Below are positions 33,201 to 42,270 of a DNA stretch of 64,000 nt, piece by piece. Origin of the DNA: Ctena decussata (taxonomy: Eukaryota; Mollusca; Bivalvia; Lucinida; Lucinidae); assembly GCA_963989385.1 (NCBI GenBank), contig OZ022500.1, forward strand, positions 18,180,460 through 18,244,459. The letters run 5' to 3'. Under the pieces are notes generated by a model that worked only from the letters and a program-made list of their open reading frames with translations, was not told the origin of the DNA and searched no databases. Positions within the stretch are counted from its first letter, which is position 1. Every line of letters begins with the position of its first letter. A program made the translations under genes and the position numbers.

Positions 33201-33947
33201 ACGCTCAGGTTCCTTAAAGGAGTCTAGTCGAATATCATCGGACGAGTAAGAGGGATTTAGCCATGTTTCAGTAAAGGCTAGCACATCGAATTCCAAAAGC
33301 TCCGCTCCCAATATGTCAGGCTTTGGAACCAGGCTCTGAACATTATAATGAACAAAAGATAAATGATTACAGAGATTCGAAAAGTTAAATGCAGATGGAT
33401 GAGTTGAAAACGAATCGCTGCTACTTGACGATGACAGCGGGCCCGGATTCGGATGGATGTCTCCTGAAAGGAGCAGGATAACAGATATCCATGTAGTTGT
33501 GATTATAATGATCAGGAATAGTATTACATGGCATGTAAAATTACAATTATTAGGGTACCCTTTGCCAGGAATTGTCCGTCTGCGAAAGTTTTTGAGTTCA
33601 ATTAGCTGTATCCGTGACAAATTTTCTCTTGTTAATTCTAGAAGAGAGAATGCTGAGCCTGCGTCGAAACAAATATAAAAAATAAACATAAACTGGACTA
33701 CCAATGGCACTGTTACTTTGTTACAAGACAGATATGCATGCAGATTGACACTAACGTCCTTATTTTTTATGAAATTGTTGACAAGTAATAAAGAAATAGA
33801 GCGACTGCCAACCGGCACACATACTCCGTACAGTAACATAGCCTCAGTACAAGGAAACTGAAGGGACCACCGAAATGCCACTGTCCCATCCCCTCCCCTT
33901 CCCCGGCTCCAGAAAAGAAAGAAAGTAGAACATAAATAAACATGCAA
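30228..33947 (-). CDS. LINE ORF2: 2A-like peptide, AP endonuclease, reverse transcriptase
   Basis: 1239 aa, intact. It nicks target DNA and copies the element RNA. Residues 1-160 are an unusual hydrophobic leader with likely membrane segments near 82-94 and 140-160. Directly after comes a 2A-like GDIHPNPGP (162-170), then a Ser-rich linker. The APE-like endonuclease spans about 195-410: HYNVQS (200-205), TETWLN (226-231), YRPPN (301-305), GDFNFN (333-338), and His403 in RYHCP, where most relatives have Asp before that His. The reverse transcriptase spans about 620-910: GPDGINNRIL, VPKGGDRSL, FCDISKAFDRVWH (767-779), GVPQGSILGPLLF (825-837), catalytic FADD (855-858). The tail has CRC (1168-1170), His1180 and Cys1185, a zinc-knuckle-like end seen in jockey/CR1 proteins. 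No RNase H domain is visible. The first Met was taken; the true start may be internal. Confidence 0.95.
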   Translation of the reverse strand: MHVYLCSTFFLFWSRGRGGDGTVAFRWSLQFPCTEAMLLYGVCVPVGSRSISLLLVNNFIKNKDVSVNLHAYLSCNKVTVPLVVQFMFIFYICFDAGSAFSLLELTRENLSRIQLIELKNFRRRTIPGKGYPNNCNFTCHVILFLIIIITTTWISVILLLSGDIHPNPGPLSSSSSSDSFSTHPSAFNFSNLCNHLSFVHYNVQSLVPKPDILGAELLEFDVLAFTETWLNPSYSSDDIRLDSFKEPERKDRVGDSHGGVIIYVKDSIHYRRRSDLELRGIECIWIQLTLKHKHVLFGLFYRPPNSDSIYYSGIEDSIHLAIDSGISDIIITGDFNFNMLNNQTSRKINTFCEQFSLFQCVNEPTHFTENSSTLLDILLVKQKDHLILCGVGDPFLHQEQRYHCPIYGVFNFRKPKAKAYKRRIWRYDDGNYELLRQKISTTDWSICHNTNINVYAQNIVETLNALTEICIPNKVVTFRPSDPPWLTTAIKKHIRKRKRAYRKAKRTNLQTHWVKFKHLRNSVTSMIRESKKAFNDNIANKLKSDSLPSKQWWTILKSFISPNSKSSIPPLEADGVVYSDELEKANVLNDFFRDQTLLDDQNATLPDIPPYPVHSTLDSITVTPDEVATVLLSLPLGKSAGPDGINNRILREVAKEFSPALCIFFNTSLNLGEVPESFKVAHVTPVPKGGDRSLVSNHRPISLLSNLDKALERLVFKHLHNHFVDNNILTPFQSGFTPGDSTVNQLTYLYNTLCQALDSGKEVRVIFCDISKAFDRVWHAGLVHKLKAAGISGNILHWFINYLSGRKQRVVLPGVQSKWNFIYAGVPQGSILGPLLFLLYINDIVVDIRSSIRLFADDTSLYIIVENPNHAAQLLNADLGKITRWAETWLVKFNPGKTESLLISRKTSGPIHPPVFMLNQEINEVEKHKHLGVVLSGDCSWHDHINYIKEKAWVRINVMRKLKFTLDRNSLETIYTSFIRPVIEYADTIWDNCTQHDKQELEKIQLEAARISTGATKLISIQKLYEETGWEPLETRRKKHKLALFYKMYNHLTPPYLSSLVPPLISNFSRYNLRNANDIQTVDSRTALYYDSFLPSVIRDWNSLPYVNRSADSLCSFKRQINQDKKVIPRYYYSGTRWNQIIHTRLRTGCSSLNYDLFLKNILDNPLCRCNSGSIENAQHFFLNCSLYREQRIELYQIVSQFCNITLDVLLCGDESLSYDTNVIVFEAVHKYIQSSKRF
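33438..33464 (-). other. 2A-like ribosome-skipping motif in ORF2
   Basis: The codons encode GDIHPNPGP (residues 162-170), preceded by a hydrophobic stretch. Canonical 2A ends D-V/I-E-x-N-P-G-P; here His replaces Glu. In known 2A peptides the ribosome fails to join Gly and Pro, releasing the upstream peptide. Whether this version is active cannot be read from sequence. Confidence 0.75.
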
Positions 33948-34477
33948 TACATAATAATCTTATATTTAGGATATGGAGGATTTTTTTAAGAAAAATCTTA
34001 AGGTTCTATTTTTTCACCAATGCAGGAAACCACGAGGAACTCTTGGGCCACGTCAACAAAAAAAAAAAAAAAAAAAATGGAGAGAAGAGAGAATCACCGT
34101 ATGACTGAACAGCAAATATTCAAATCAGTCTGTGCCTGTTCCCTATTCTCCCTTCCCACTCGAACTGATTTTAAATTGATACCCGAGTACAGAAAAGATT
34201 CGGACCAACCGGCTCATCTACGCTGCATGATCCAAGTCGCCTCCATTCTCATCTGCTCCCTGACACCCTCGCGCAGCTCGTGAAATTTCCGGCATTGATG
34301 AACAATTGGATACCTAAGGTCTATTTTAATATTATCATAACAAAGTGCAGTGTAGGAACAAACTATTCACACATACTGGACTACAGACTAAATATGTATT
34401 CCAGTGACAACCTAAGATAATAATAATACAGTAAATTTGGGCGACGTAGCAATATTCCACAATTCAATAAAGTTATG

Positions 34478-34586
34478 TGCGTGCGTGCGTGCATGTATCA
34501 TGAATATGTACATAAACATATTCAGAAAACATACAGTATATTCTAGTGTGCTTGCGTGTGTGCGTGCCTGTGTGCGTGTGTGCGTA
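34478..34586. repeat. Imperfect GTGC/GTGT microsatellite
   Basis: GTGCGTGCGTGCATG and GTGTGTGCGTGCCTGTGTGC runs, two clusters about 60 bp apart. Confidence 0.75.
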
Positions 34587-34989
34587 TGTGATATGGAAAA
34601 AAATCTGTAATGTCTAAAAAAAGATACTAAGCTGCAGGTTGCAAACATTACAACATCAGTCGCTGGCTGCATGACATAGATCACAATTTCATCAAGTGGT
34701 ATTGAGTTAGATGTCAACACAACACATCGACACTGAATCATAGCTGATTCAACGCCGTGACGTTGATTCAACGAGGAATCAATGCCTCAAGTCAACATTG
34801 TGAGCCAAGTGGGATTATATATGGCAGCATTTCAAAATTATCGGACAGACGTGTGTATGTAAACAGCACATATAACAACATATTCAGGGTATTTGTCAGC
34901 TTTCATAATACAATGAACTTACCAAGTGAAACTACGAAACATTTAGAATAAGTACGGTATACCTATGTTGGTACAGTAATAATTCAAAC

Positions 34990-36050
34990 CAAATCTACAG
35001 TGCATACCATGATGAAATGAGACGACAGTCTGACCAGGGTGTGCATTATTTCACTTTCAGTCAATATTCAGCATTTAACTGCACTAAATGACTAAAGTGT
35101 CCTTTCCTAAAATCCAAACTCTAGCACTAAATCAACACTGAATCAACGCTGGTTCAACGTCATGACGTGGAATCAACGTTGATTCAATGCCGTGTGCCCG
35201 ATGGGAAGGTGAACTTTTATTCCCGGCAAAAAGGGAAAGTTGATATAGAACACTTTAGCTGTTCCCGCAATATGGCATCACAAATCATGCGCCTTCTGAA
35301 CCAACAGAACGACCAGGATATGTACTTATCGTCAATAGTGCATACCATGATGATATGAGACGACAGTCTGACCAGGGTGTGCATTATTTCACTTTCAGTC
35401 AATATTCAGCATTTAACTGCATTAAATGACTAAAGTGTCCTTACCTAAAATCCAAACTCTAGCACTAAATCAACACTGAATCAACGCTGATTCAACGTCA
35501 TGACGTGGAATCAACGTTGATTCAATGCCGTGTGTCCGATGGGAAGGTGAACTTTTATTCCCGGCAAAAAGGGAAAGTTGATATAGAACACTCTAGCTGT
35601 TCCCGCAATATGGCATCACAAATCATGCGCCTTCTGAACCAACAGAACGACCAGGATATGTACTAATCGTCAATAGTGCATACCATGATGATATGAGACG
35701 ACAGTCTGACCAGGGTGTGCATTATTTCACTTTCATATTATATATAGGTCTGTCAACTTTCAGTCAATATTAAAATGCACTAAATGACTAAAGTGTCCTT
35801 GCCTAAAATCCAAACTCTAGCACTGGATCAACACTGAATCAACGCTGATTCAACGTCATGACGTGGAATCAACGTTGATTCAATGCCGTGTGCCCGATGG
35901 GAAGGTGAACTTTTATTCCCGGCAAAAAGGAACAGTTGATATAGAACACTTTAGCTGTTCCCGCAATATGGCATCACAAATCATGCACCTTCTGAACCAA
36001 CAAAACGATCAGGATATGTACTACCCGTCAATATTACATCACCTCTAGCA
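34990..36050. repeat. ~340 bp tandem repeat, three units
   Basis: AGTGCATACCATGATGA starts units at about 35000, 35338 and 35677; GGAATCAACGTTGATTCAAT recurs at about 35171, 35509 and 35867. Units are nearly identical except for a ~20 bp insertion with TATATATAGG in the third. Each unit contains the palindrome TTCAACGTCATGACGTGGAA and GCCCGATGGGAAGG. Two short plus-strand frames in it are copies of each other and not genes. Confidence 0.92.
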
Positions 36051-36675
36051 TCCGGGGTAAGTATGAAAAACCAGCATGATTTAAGAATCAGTTAAGCAGC
36101 AGTCTGATCAGGGCATGCTTACAACACCTGTACACCACATATACACTATAAGAATAAATGCAGCAGGTCTCAGAAAAATAGACAAACAGAGAAAAAGGTT
36201 GATGAATTAATCTGGCTTACCACACTAGTGGCATTACTAAGGATGTATAGACATCAAATTTAGAATAGATTTGTGTCCAAATACCCAGTTTAATGTCCAA
36301 GCTACATACAGCTGATGTGTCCAAACATTTCAAGTTAGCGCACAGAAACCGGTTTATAATATACCGCAAGATCCCTATGTTTGGGACAAAGTGCCTGTGG
36401 AAACTGCGTAGGCCCTGATCCCGCGAATACAGCATTCTGATCTGTATTCGCACCATCAGCAGCTTTGACATTAAGTGACAAAGTTTTCCAGATACCTAGA
36501 AAGAGCACTATCAACAAGCACTTATTTTTTCATTGAAATTTTTGTTAGTTCTTAAGACTTGAGACATTACGAAAAGGTAGTAACAGTTTTATCTATCACG
36601 TGACAATTTAATCGTACGCCGTAGTATATACATATAGTATACTGTTCAGTATTACTAATGCACTATTCGATCATC

Positions 36676-37689
36676 TTAGTGGTCCATTTCGCGAGCTTGA
36701 CGATCAGCCTGTCCCACCCCTGTGTCTGTGAAAACAGGCACAGGACCAAACTGAGCAAGGTCATTTTCACTTTGAATTCTATGTACCACATCATGTAAAT
36801 CGCGCACAAGAATAGTACCGTCGCTGGACCATGAACTTAGAAGGTTCTTATTTTTGACCATTTTACGCGCTTTCCGTAGTAGTTGACTTCTCTGTCGTGT
36901 AAGGTCTTCATTAATATAAACACCCATAAGACCTTTGGCTTTAGTTTGGGTGCGCACTCCGTAGACCTTCCTTCGTACTCTGTACGATACAAACTTGACT
37001 ATTATGTCACGAGGTCGTCCTAACGCCCTTGGCCTTCCAATGCGATGACTACGCTCAATGTCGTTCAAGTCGACGTCGACCCCCAAGTCATGGGTCAGTT
37101 TCAAAACATGCTCATCCGTGTTTTCAGTTTGACCACCTGTTGGCTCCGGAACACCCGCTACTCGTAGGCAGTTACGGCGGCTGTACTGCTCAGCCGAATC
37201 TGCTTTTGTTTCCAATGTAAGCACTTTTGATTTCAGCTCATTATTTTCCATTCGCAGCTCTTTAATCTCATTTTGTAATGTCACAACCGTACTTTGCAGG
37301 CCCTCAAGGACGCCACTTATAATTGAGCCGACCGTCTCTGTTAACTGAGGTTGGAAAGAAGTTTTGAGAAGCTCAGCAATAGTCTCCATATTAGTGTTGT
37401 CAAGTCTGATGACACTTGGTGAGGCTGTCTCTAATCCTTCCTTCTCTGCCTTATTTGACATGATTGACAAGTCAGAAATGTCAGACTCAGATGCAGATTC
37501 CGAATTTGATGCTACTCTGTTCTTTTTTAATTCAGACAGCTCTTCAGGGGACTGTAATTCACGTTTCTTACTTGAAATCGCAGTTATCGGTGTGGATGTG
37601 ACATTCATCACAAATAGTGAGCCTTTATTTTTTTGAGCAGTATACGTAGAAAAAAATTTGATGTGCTCTGTCCACTGATTACAGTTCAC
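36676..37689 (-). CDS. LINE ORF1: coiled-coil, RRM-like RNA-binding protein
   Basis: 337 aa, intact. ORF1 proteins of this kind bind element RNA and form trimers through a coiled coil. Residues 1-100 are low-complexity (Ser/Glu-rich, SNSESASESDISDLS at 61-75). A coiled coil runs about 105-168, with leucine heptads in ETVGSIISGVLEGLQSTVV and NEIKELRMENNELKSKVLTL. It passes directly into EQYSRRNCLRVAGVPE (167-182), the start of an L1-like RRM, followed by IERSHRIGRPR (211-221), RPRDIIVKFVSYRVRRKVY (225-243) and a C-terminal-domain-like VYINEDLTRQR (257-267). No zinc knuckle is seen. An internal Met at residue 28 (37608) is an alternative start. It lies upstream of ORF2 on the same strand. Confidence 0.93.
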   Translation of the reverse strand: MNCNQWTEHIKFFSTYTAQKNKGSLFVMNVTSTPITAISSKKRELQSPEELSELKKNRVASNSESASESDISDLSIMSNKAEKEGLETASPSVIRLDNTNMETIAELLKTSFQPQLTETVGSIISGVLEGLQSTVVTLQNEIKELRMENNELKSKVLTLETKADSAEQYSRRNCLRVAGVPEPTGGQTENTDEHVLKLTHDLGVDVDLNDIERSHRIGRPRALGRPRDIIVKFVSYRVRRKVYGVRTQTKAKGLMGVYINEDLTRQRSQLLRKARKMVKNKNLLSSWSSDGTILVRDLHDVVHRIQSENDLAQFGPVPVFTDTGVGQADRQAREMDH

Positions 37690-37958
37690 TGCTCATTCAT
37701 ACTTAGAAAAAAGTCACGCACAAAAATCTGCTCACGAACAATAGAACTTATATAACTTTTATAAATTTGTCATAAAGAAGAGTTAAACATAAGTTTTATC
37801 ACCTCTATCATGCGCCAAATCCTAATTTATCCAATTTCACATTTCTAATTTTTCTTATATCCTCCAAAAACCGATAAAATTAGTCCATTTTTATTTTTAT
37901 AAGTCCCCGACAAGAAAGACACAACCGACCGCCATATTGATGACGTCAAAAAAAAAGC
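37690..37958 (-). promoter_or_regulatory. LINE 5' leader with CRE and YY1-like sites
   Basis: About 10 bases from the inferred 5' end lies TGACGTCA (37941-37948), an exact cAMP-response element, followed at once by AATATGGCGGT on the minus strand (37928-37938), close to the YY1 consensus AANATGGCGGC. YY1 sites at the very 5' end also position transcription start in mammalian L1. That these act here is inference. Confidence 0.55.
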
Positions 37959-37967
37959 AAACACCTT

Positions 37968-38130
37968 AATCTGTCAAGCAACATGTGTCACTATGTAAAC
38001 ACCTAACATGTCATGCAACATGTAAACACCAGATATATAAATCTGTTGCATGCAACATGTCTAATCATCTAAATATCCTCAATGGTTGCGTGACACATTT
38101 GTCTTGCAACATGTATCACCATGTAAACCC
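37968..38130. repeat. TCATGCAACATGTGTCACTATGTAAACACC repeats (right part)
   Basis: CAAGCAACATGTGTCACTAT, GTCATGCAACATGTAAACACC, GTTGCATGCAACATG and GCAACATGTATCACCATG: irregular copies of the array also found left of the LINE. Confidence 0.75.
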
Positions 38131-38934
38131 ACCTTTAGAGTAAAGGGAGTTAAACCTCACAGTCAGAGAGAGTATTCTGGGCAACTGTGTAGGAGCGTAA
38201 AAAAGACAAACAACCTGAGACAGAGTTGAGCCCACAAACTCCAGGGCCGAGTTGTGCAAAGCATCGTTAGCTTAACAAAGTCTTTAGTCAAGGTTTCATT
38301 GAGTCTTATAGTACTCACAAATTCCATTGCTGCAAATTTTTTTGCCAAAAAAATGTCAGCAAAAAATGGCTGTTTTGTTGCCCACAATATGTTTGAAAAT
38401 TTATCGTCTTGTTAACTAACAACATTGTTAGGTTTAAACAACTGGGCTCAGACTGCCAAGAAACTGGCTGCCCCTCTAAATCACCTACCACAAAAATCTA
38501 AATATTTCAAAAGGGATCACCACCAAGGGGATATGCAAGTGCCTCATTTCATGGATTTCTGTCCATCCCTCCCAGGAATTTTTACTGGAACAGCCTTCAT
38601 CTATTTAGGATTGGTTAGACTTTGTCAACTCAACAATTAAAATGAACAAAGAAAGAATCATGGATGTCGACAGGTCAAAGCAATGGTCGCCATGCGCCGA
38701 ATGGTGTGTCTCTATCACATAATCTTAATAGTCATAATAATCATTTTTCGGAGGAAAGGTTAAACGATATGGTTACATATCATATTTATGGTAGCTTACT
38801 GGACAAAACTGATTGATGGGAATATAGGTTGGCTATTTGTTGAAGCAATTCCATCTAAATTTTTAGAAATTTCATCCCACAACCAGGTATTTTGATGGCA
38901 TAGATTAAAACATGGAATGGAACTGGCTGACAGG

Positions 38935-39146
38935 CAGAGCTCTAGATAAGAGGGGTTGTGATTTGATGATAACTGAGGGATAATCTTTTTTATTTCTCAT
39001 TGAAACCATATGTTGTGACCCCTCATCTGAACCATCTCATTGAAATGGTTAAGATGAGGGGTCACAACATATGTTTTTGTGCAGAATTAACAAAAATTAT
39101 CACTAATTATCACTAAAATTAATACTCCCTCTTATCTAGAGCTCTA
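38935..39146. mobile_element. Fold-back MITE, GAGCTC family, third copy
   Basis: CAGAGCTCTAGATAAGAGGG and CCCTCTTATCTAGAGCTCT ends; centre AACCATCTCATTGAAATGGTT; inner arms CATATGTTGTGACCCCTCAT and ATGAGGGGTCACAACATATG exact. Confidence 0.85.
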
Positions 39147-39285
39147 GACAGGGATCATTAATTTTCATCCTTTTCATTCCACTGAGAGCCTCACTTGCAG
39201 CTCCCTCTAAGGGAGCTAATTCTTTACTGTAAGTACAATCCTAGGAAAGAGTTGTAGCCAATGAAATACTGATAATCCTGGATTC

Positions 39286-39429
39286 GAGGTTATATAACTT
39301 GAGAATAATCTCAAACTCAGAAATAAAGAACACTGATTGGCTGCTTCCGAACATGTGCTTGGAAGCAGCCAATCAGTGTGCTTTATTTCTGAGTTTGAGA
39401 ATGTAATCAAGTTATAATTTTATAACCTC
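39286..39429. mobile_element. Fold-back MITE, GAGGTTATA...CTTGAG family, second copy
   Basis: GAGGTTATATAACTTGAGAA and the complementary right end CAAGTTATAATTTTATAACCTC (a small insertion in the right arm); inner GATTGGCTGCTTCCGAACAT / GTGCTTGGAAGCAGCCAATC. Closely matches 6836-6962. Confidence 0.85.
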
Positions 39430-39439
39430 TGGGCCTGGT

Positions 39440-40440
39440 CAATTTTATTTCAACCTATTCCATTCCATGTTTTAAACTATGCCTTATTTCTGATACAGGA
39501 AGAACCGGTTTCAAACAGGTTTGGCAAAACCAACTCTACCTGTATCAAAATCAACTCTTTTTTTTTTTCATCAAAAAGACAGCTGAGGAAGTGTTTTACT
39601 GACATCTACACACATTTGATTGACTCCAAGATAACCTACACCTTAAATAGCTTCTTGCTGATTTTCCACAATACTAATTATAACCTTTTTTGCATTTCAA
39701 CAGTTTGAAATGTCACTCGGCAATCTTGTTTGAATAAGGTTTCTTCAATCATAAAATGAAATGTCACTACAAGCATTTAACTCTATCATTTATGTTTTCT
39801 GTAATTTTGAAGAAAAAAAATAAAGGTTCCCCTAATTTCTACTTTAAAATTAGAGTCAACATTAAACAACTTGAACCTAAAACTTGCATGAAGTCATTTG
39901 CTGAGTTGAGTATGATGCGTTATATTACATAATTATCTGTAAAGTATCATGAAAATATTCCAAAGTGTATTCAAGTTATAGAGCAGGCACAAAATCAACA
40001 CCTGTAAAGTATCATGAAAATACCATAAGTATGATGCAAATCCGTTTAATAATGATTTTCAACAAAACCTGGTTGTTTTCTTGATTACCCGTACAGCAAC
40101 AGAATCATAAAAATATAAATTAAACTGTATACTAAGCAGAAAAAGAGAAAATATTATTTTAACGGAATCGGTAGCCCAGATAACAACCTTAAATTTCAGT
40201 AAGAATGATTCGTGATTACTTACATCCTGTAACACTTACAATAATTAAGCGTGCAAACAGCTAGCTGCACAGCACTGTTTTCTTGAAGTGTTTACCTCAT
40301 GTAACCATTTTATAAAAAGTGGGTCATATAAGAACAGTACAGAGGCTATGCAGTGCCCACTGTAAATCACACTTACCTAACTATCTGATTAAATCCCCTA
40401 GGATCATTGCAAGGTCTTTCCTTTATGAGTAAATCCCAAA
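39440..40440. other. AT-rich stretch with one pearl-core fragment
   Basis: At 39935-40030, TGTAAAGTATCATGAAAATA occurs twice with TATTCAAGTTATAGAGCAGG, a fragment of the core repeat of the element at 27024-28567. An inverted pair AGAACCGGTTTCAAACAGG is nearby (39502). The rest is unassigned. Confidence 0.5.
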
Positions 40441-41249
40441 TTTGGGAAAAGTTGTTTTTTTTTTTTAGGAAGTGTCTGCTGACAACCGGTTGTCACCAGA
40501 CTTTTTGGACCAAAACCGTCTGCTGACAACCGGTTGTCACCAGACTTTTTGGGCCAAAAACGTCTGCTGACAACCAGCCATATATTTTCTGTTTAATGGT
40601 TTTTAATTAGGTTTTCTTTAGCTGAATTTATATTAATATGTTTTAGATATAACATAAATTTTCTCATAGTTAAGGCAAATGACTGTTTTTTACTAGCATA
40701 TTTGCTTTTTGGCATACTGTTACTCACAGATGAGGACTATTTGTACTTCGATGTATGGAACAAAATAATGTTGCCTTTAAATTTAGTCCTTATTTATTGC
40801 CTGTTGTTGTTTGTGATATATTATCTTACTAACATTGTCGCTCTTTGCATGATGATAATAGTATATGGTCTGTCTCCCATTACAATTAAATCCTAGAATT
40901 AAGGTGTGAAAATCAAACTTCGATATTTAACAAAGGTGTTGTGTTTGTTTAGCAGTTAGTTCTGAATGACTTCTTAATGCATTTACCAAATTTGGTGCAT
41001 CATATTTTATTCATATGATCTTTACTTATCTATCTGAAAGATAAATGGCTCTTGTCATTGAGCATAGCTAAGTCATTCGAGTCAAATATGTACACCATAA
41101 CATCAAGACCCCAGCATCCTTACTCTATCATATCCGGGTTCTAGAATTGATCAGCCGTGGTCCATGCTGGAAAAGATTTCTGCTTCATTTGATGTTAGTA
41201 AAATACACTGAAACATATGACGGGGGAGGGGGGGAGGGAAGAGGAAGAT

Positions 41250-42240
41250 GTTATGCCCCTGTGACAACAGTCAGGGGCATTAATATTGGCTCTTGGCCAT
41301 CTGTCTATTCATCTGTCTGTCCGTCCATTCATCACACTTTAGGATATAGAGTCTGTGTAATCAATTCCTCCCACAGTTTTCAATGGATCTTTTTCAAACT
41401 TTGCACACATGCTGTGGACATATGGAAGAAGAGCATGTGGCTTTTTGATGGGGGTAATATTAATTTTGACAGAATTACAGCCTATTGAACTTAGTCGTTT
41501 TGGGCAGCTTTTTGCATTATGGGGTATGGAGTTTTTGTAGCCAACTCCTGTAACAGTTTTTATTGGATTATTTTCAAACTTTGTAAACATGCTGTGGACA
41601 TAGTGAAAATGTGCATGTGGCTTTCTGATGGCTTGAATGTTATTCTAACTTAATTATGGCTATTGAACTTAGTCATTTTGGGCAGCCTATTTGCCTTAAA
41701 GAATATGGAGTTTGTGTAATCAACTCCTCCTACAGTGTTTTCACTTGATCTTTTTCAAACTTATGCACATGTTACAGACATTATAAATTAAAATGTGCAT
41801 ATGGCATTTTGATGAAGAATAGATTAATTTTGACAGAATGACTGCCTTTTGAACTTAGTCATTTTTGGCAGCCTTTTTGTATTACAGAATATCGAGTTTG
41901 TGTAATCAACTACTTCAATCTGTAGTTGTCTGCGGATTCTTTTCAAACTTTGTACACATGTTGTGGACACAATCAAAACGTGCATGTAGCTTTTGGATGG
42001 AGATAAAATAAATTTTGACAGAATTAAATTTTGACAGAATTATGGCCTTTTAAACTTAGTCATTGACAGCACCTTTTTGTGCCTTAGAGATGGAGCTTGT
42101 GTATTCAACTCTTTCACAGATTTCAATAGAACAAAATGGCAGTATGTATGTTGTTTAAATTGTATTTGTTGATAATAGAAGATTCTGAGATGTATACAGG
42201 TGTGTGACAGGCACCACATGGGTGCATCATTCTTGTCTTA
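41250..42240 (-). mobile_element. Pearl-like element, copy 3 (reversed, inside the long-TIR element)
   Basis: Read on minus it ends with hairpin ATGCCCCTGACTGTTGTCAC / AGGGGCAT (plus 41250-41281), preceded by a GGACGGACAGACAGATGAA tract (plus 41307-41336). Then come about five ~170-190 bp repeats with TTTTTCAAACTTTGCACACATG and GAACTTAGTCATTTTGGGCAGC. The far end (about 42200) is not a clear inverse of the hairpin and may be truncated. Confidence 0.65.
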
Positions 42241-42270
42241 CAGACACAATTTTCTAGTTTGTTTTTAACT

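Larger units (their letters stand above)
33948..36675. other. Interval between LINE ORF2 and ORF1, probably a later insertion
   Basis: Contains an A19 run (about 34059-34077), GTGCGTGC-type tracts (34478-34582), a first worn TTGATTCAACG palindrome (34740-34800), the ~340 bp minisatellite (34990-36050) and a hairpin GCGAATACAG...CTGTATTCGC (36423-36452) within a worn GCAAACAGTG-type copy. None of this is LINE-like. I could not fix the insertion edges. Confidence 0.5.
29613..37958 (-). mobile_element. APE-type LINE (jockey/CR1 group) with both ORFs intact
   Basis: On the minus strand the order is: 5' leader with promoter-like sites (37690-37958), ORF1 (36676-37689), a 2.7 kb interval, ORF2 (30228-33947), a 3' UTR of about 615 bp with AATAAA near its end (29626-29631). 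AAACACCTT lies at both edges (29604-29612 and 37959-37967), read as the target-site duplication; because the target is itself a short tandem array, a chance match is possible. Known: such elements move by target-primed reverse transcription. The 2.7 kb between the ORFs is far longer than usual and is made of host-type repeats, so I infer a later insertion. Alternatively ORF1 and ORF2 derive from two separate copies. Confidence 0.8.

Noticed and set aside
33457..33678. 73 aa plus-strand frame
   Set aside because: Antisense shadow of LINE ORF2.
35167..36048. Two near-identical plus-strand frames starting MESTLIQCRVPDGKVNFYS
   Set aside because: They are the same segment of two minisatellite units, so the similarity is due to tandem duplication.
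37364..37636. 90 aa plus-strand frame
   Set aside because: Antisense shadow of LINE ORF1.
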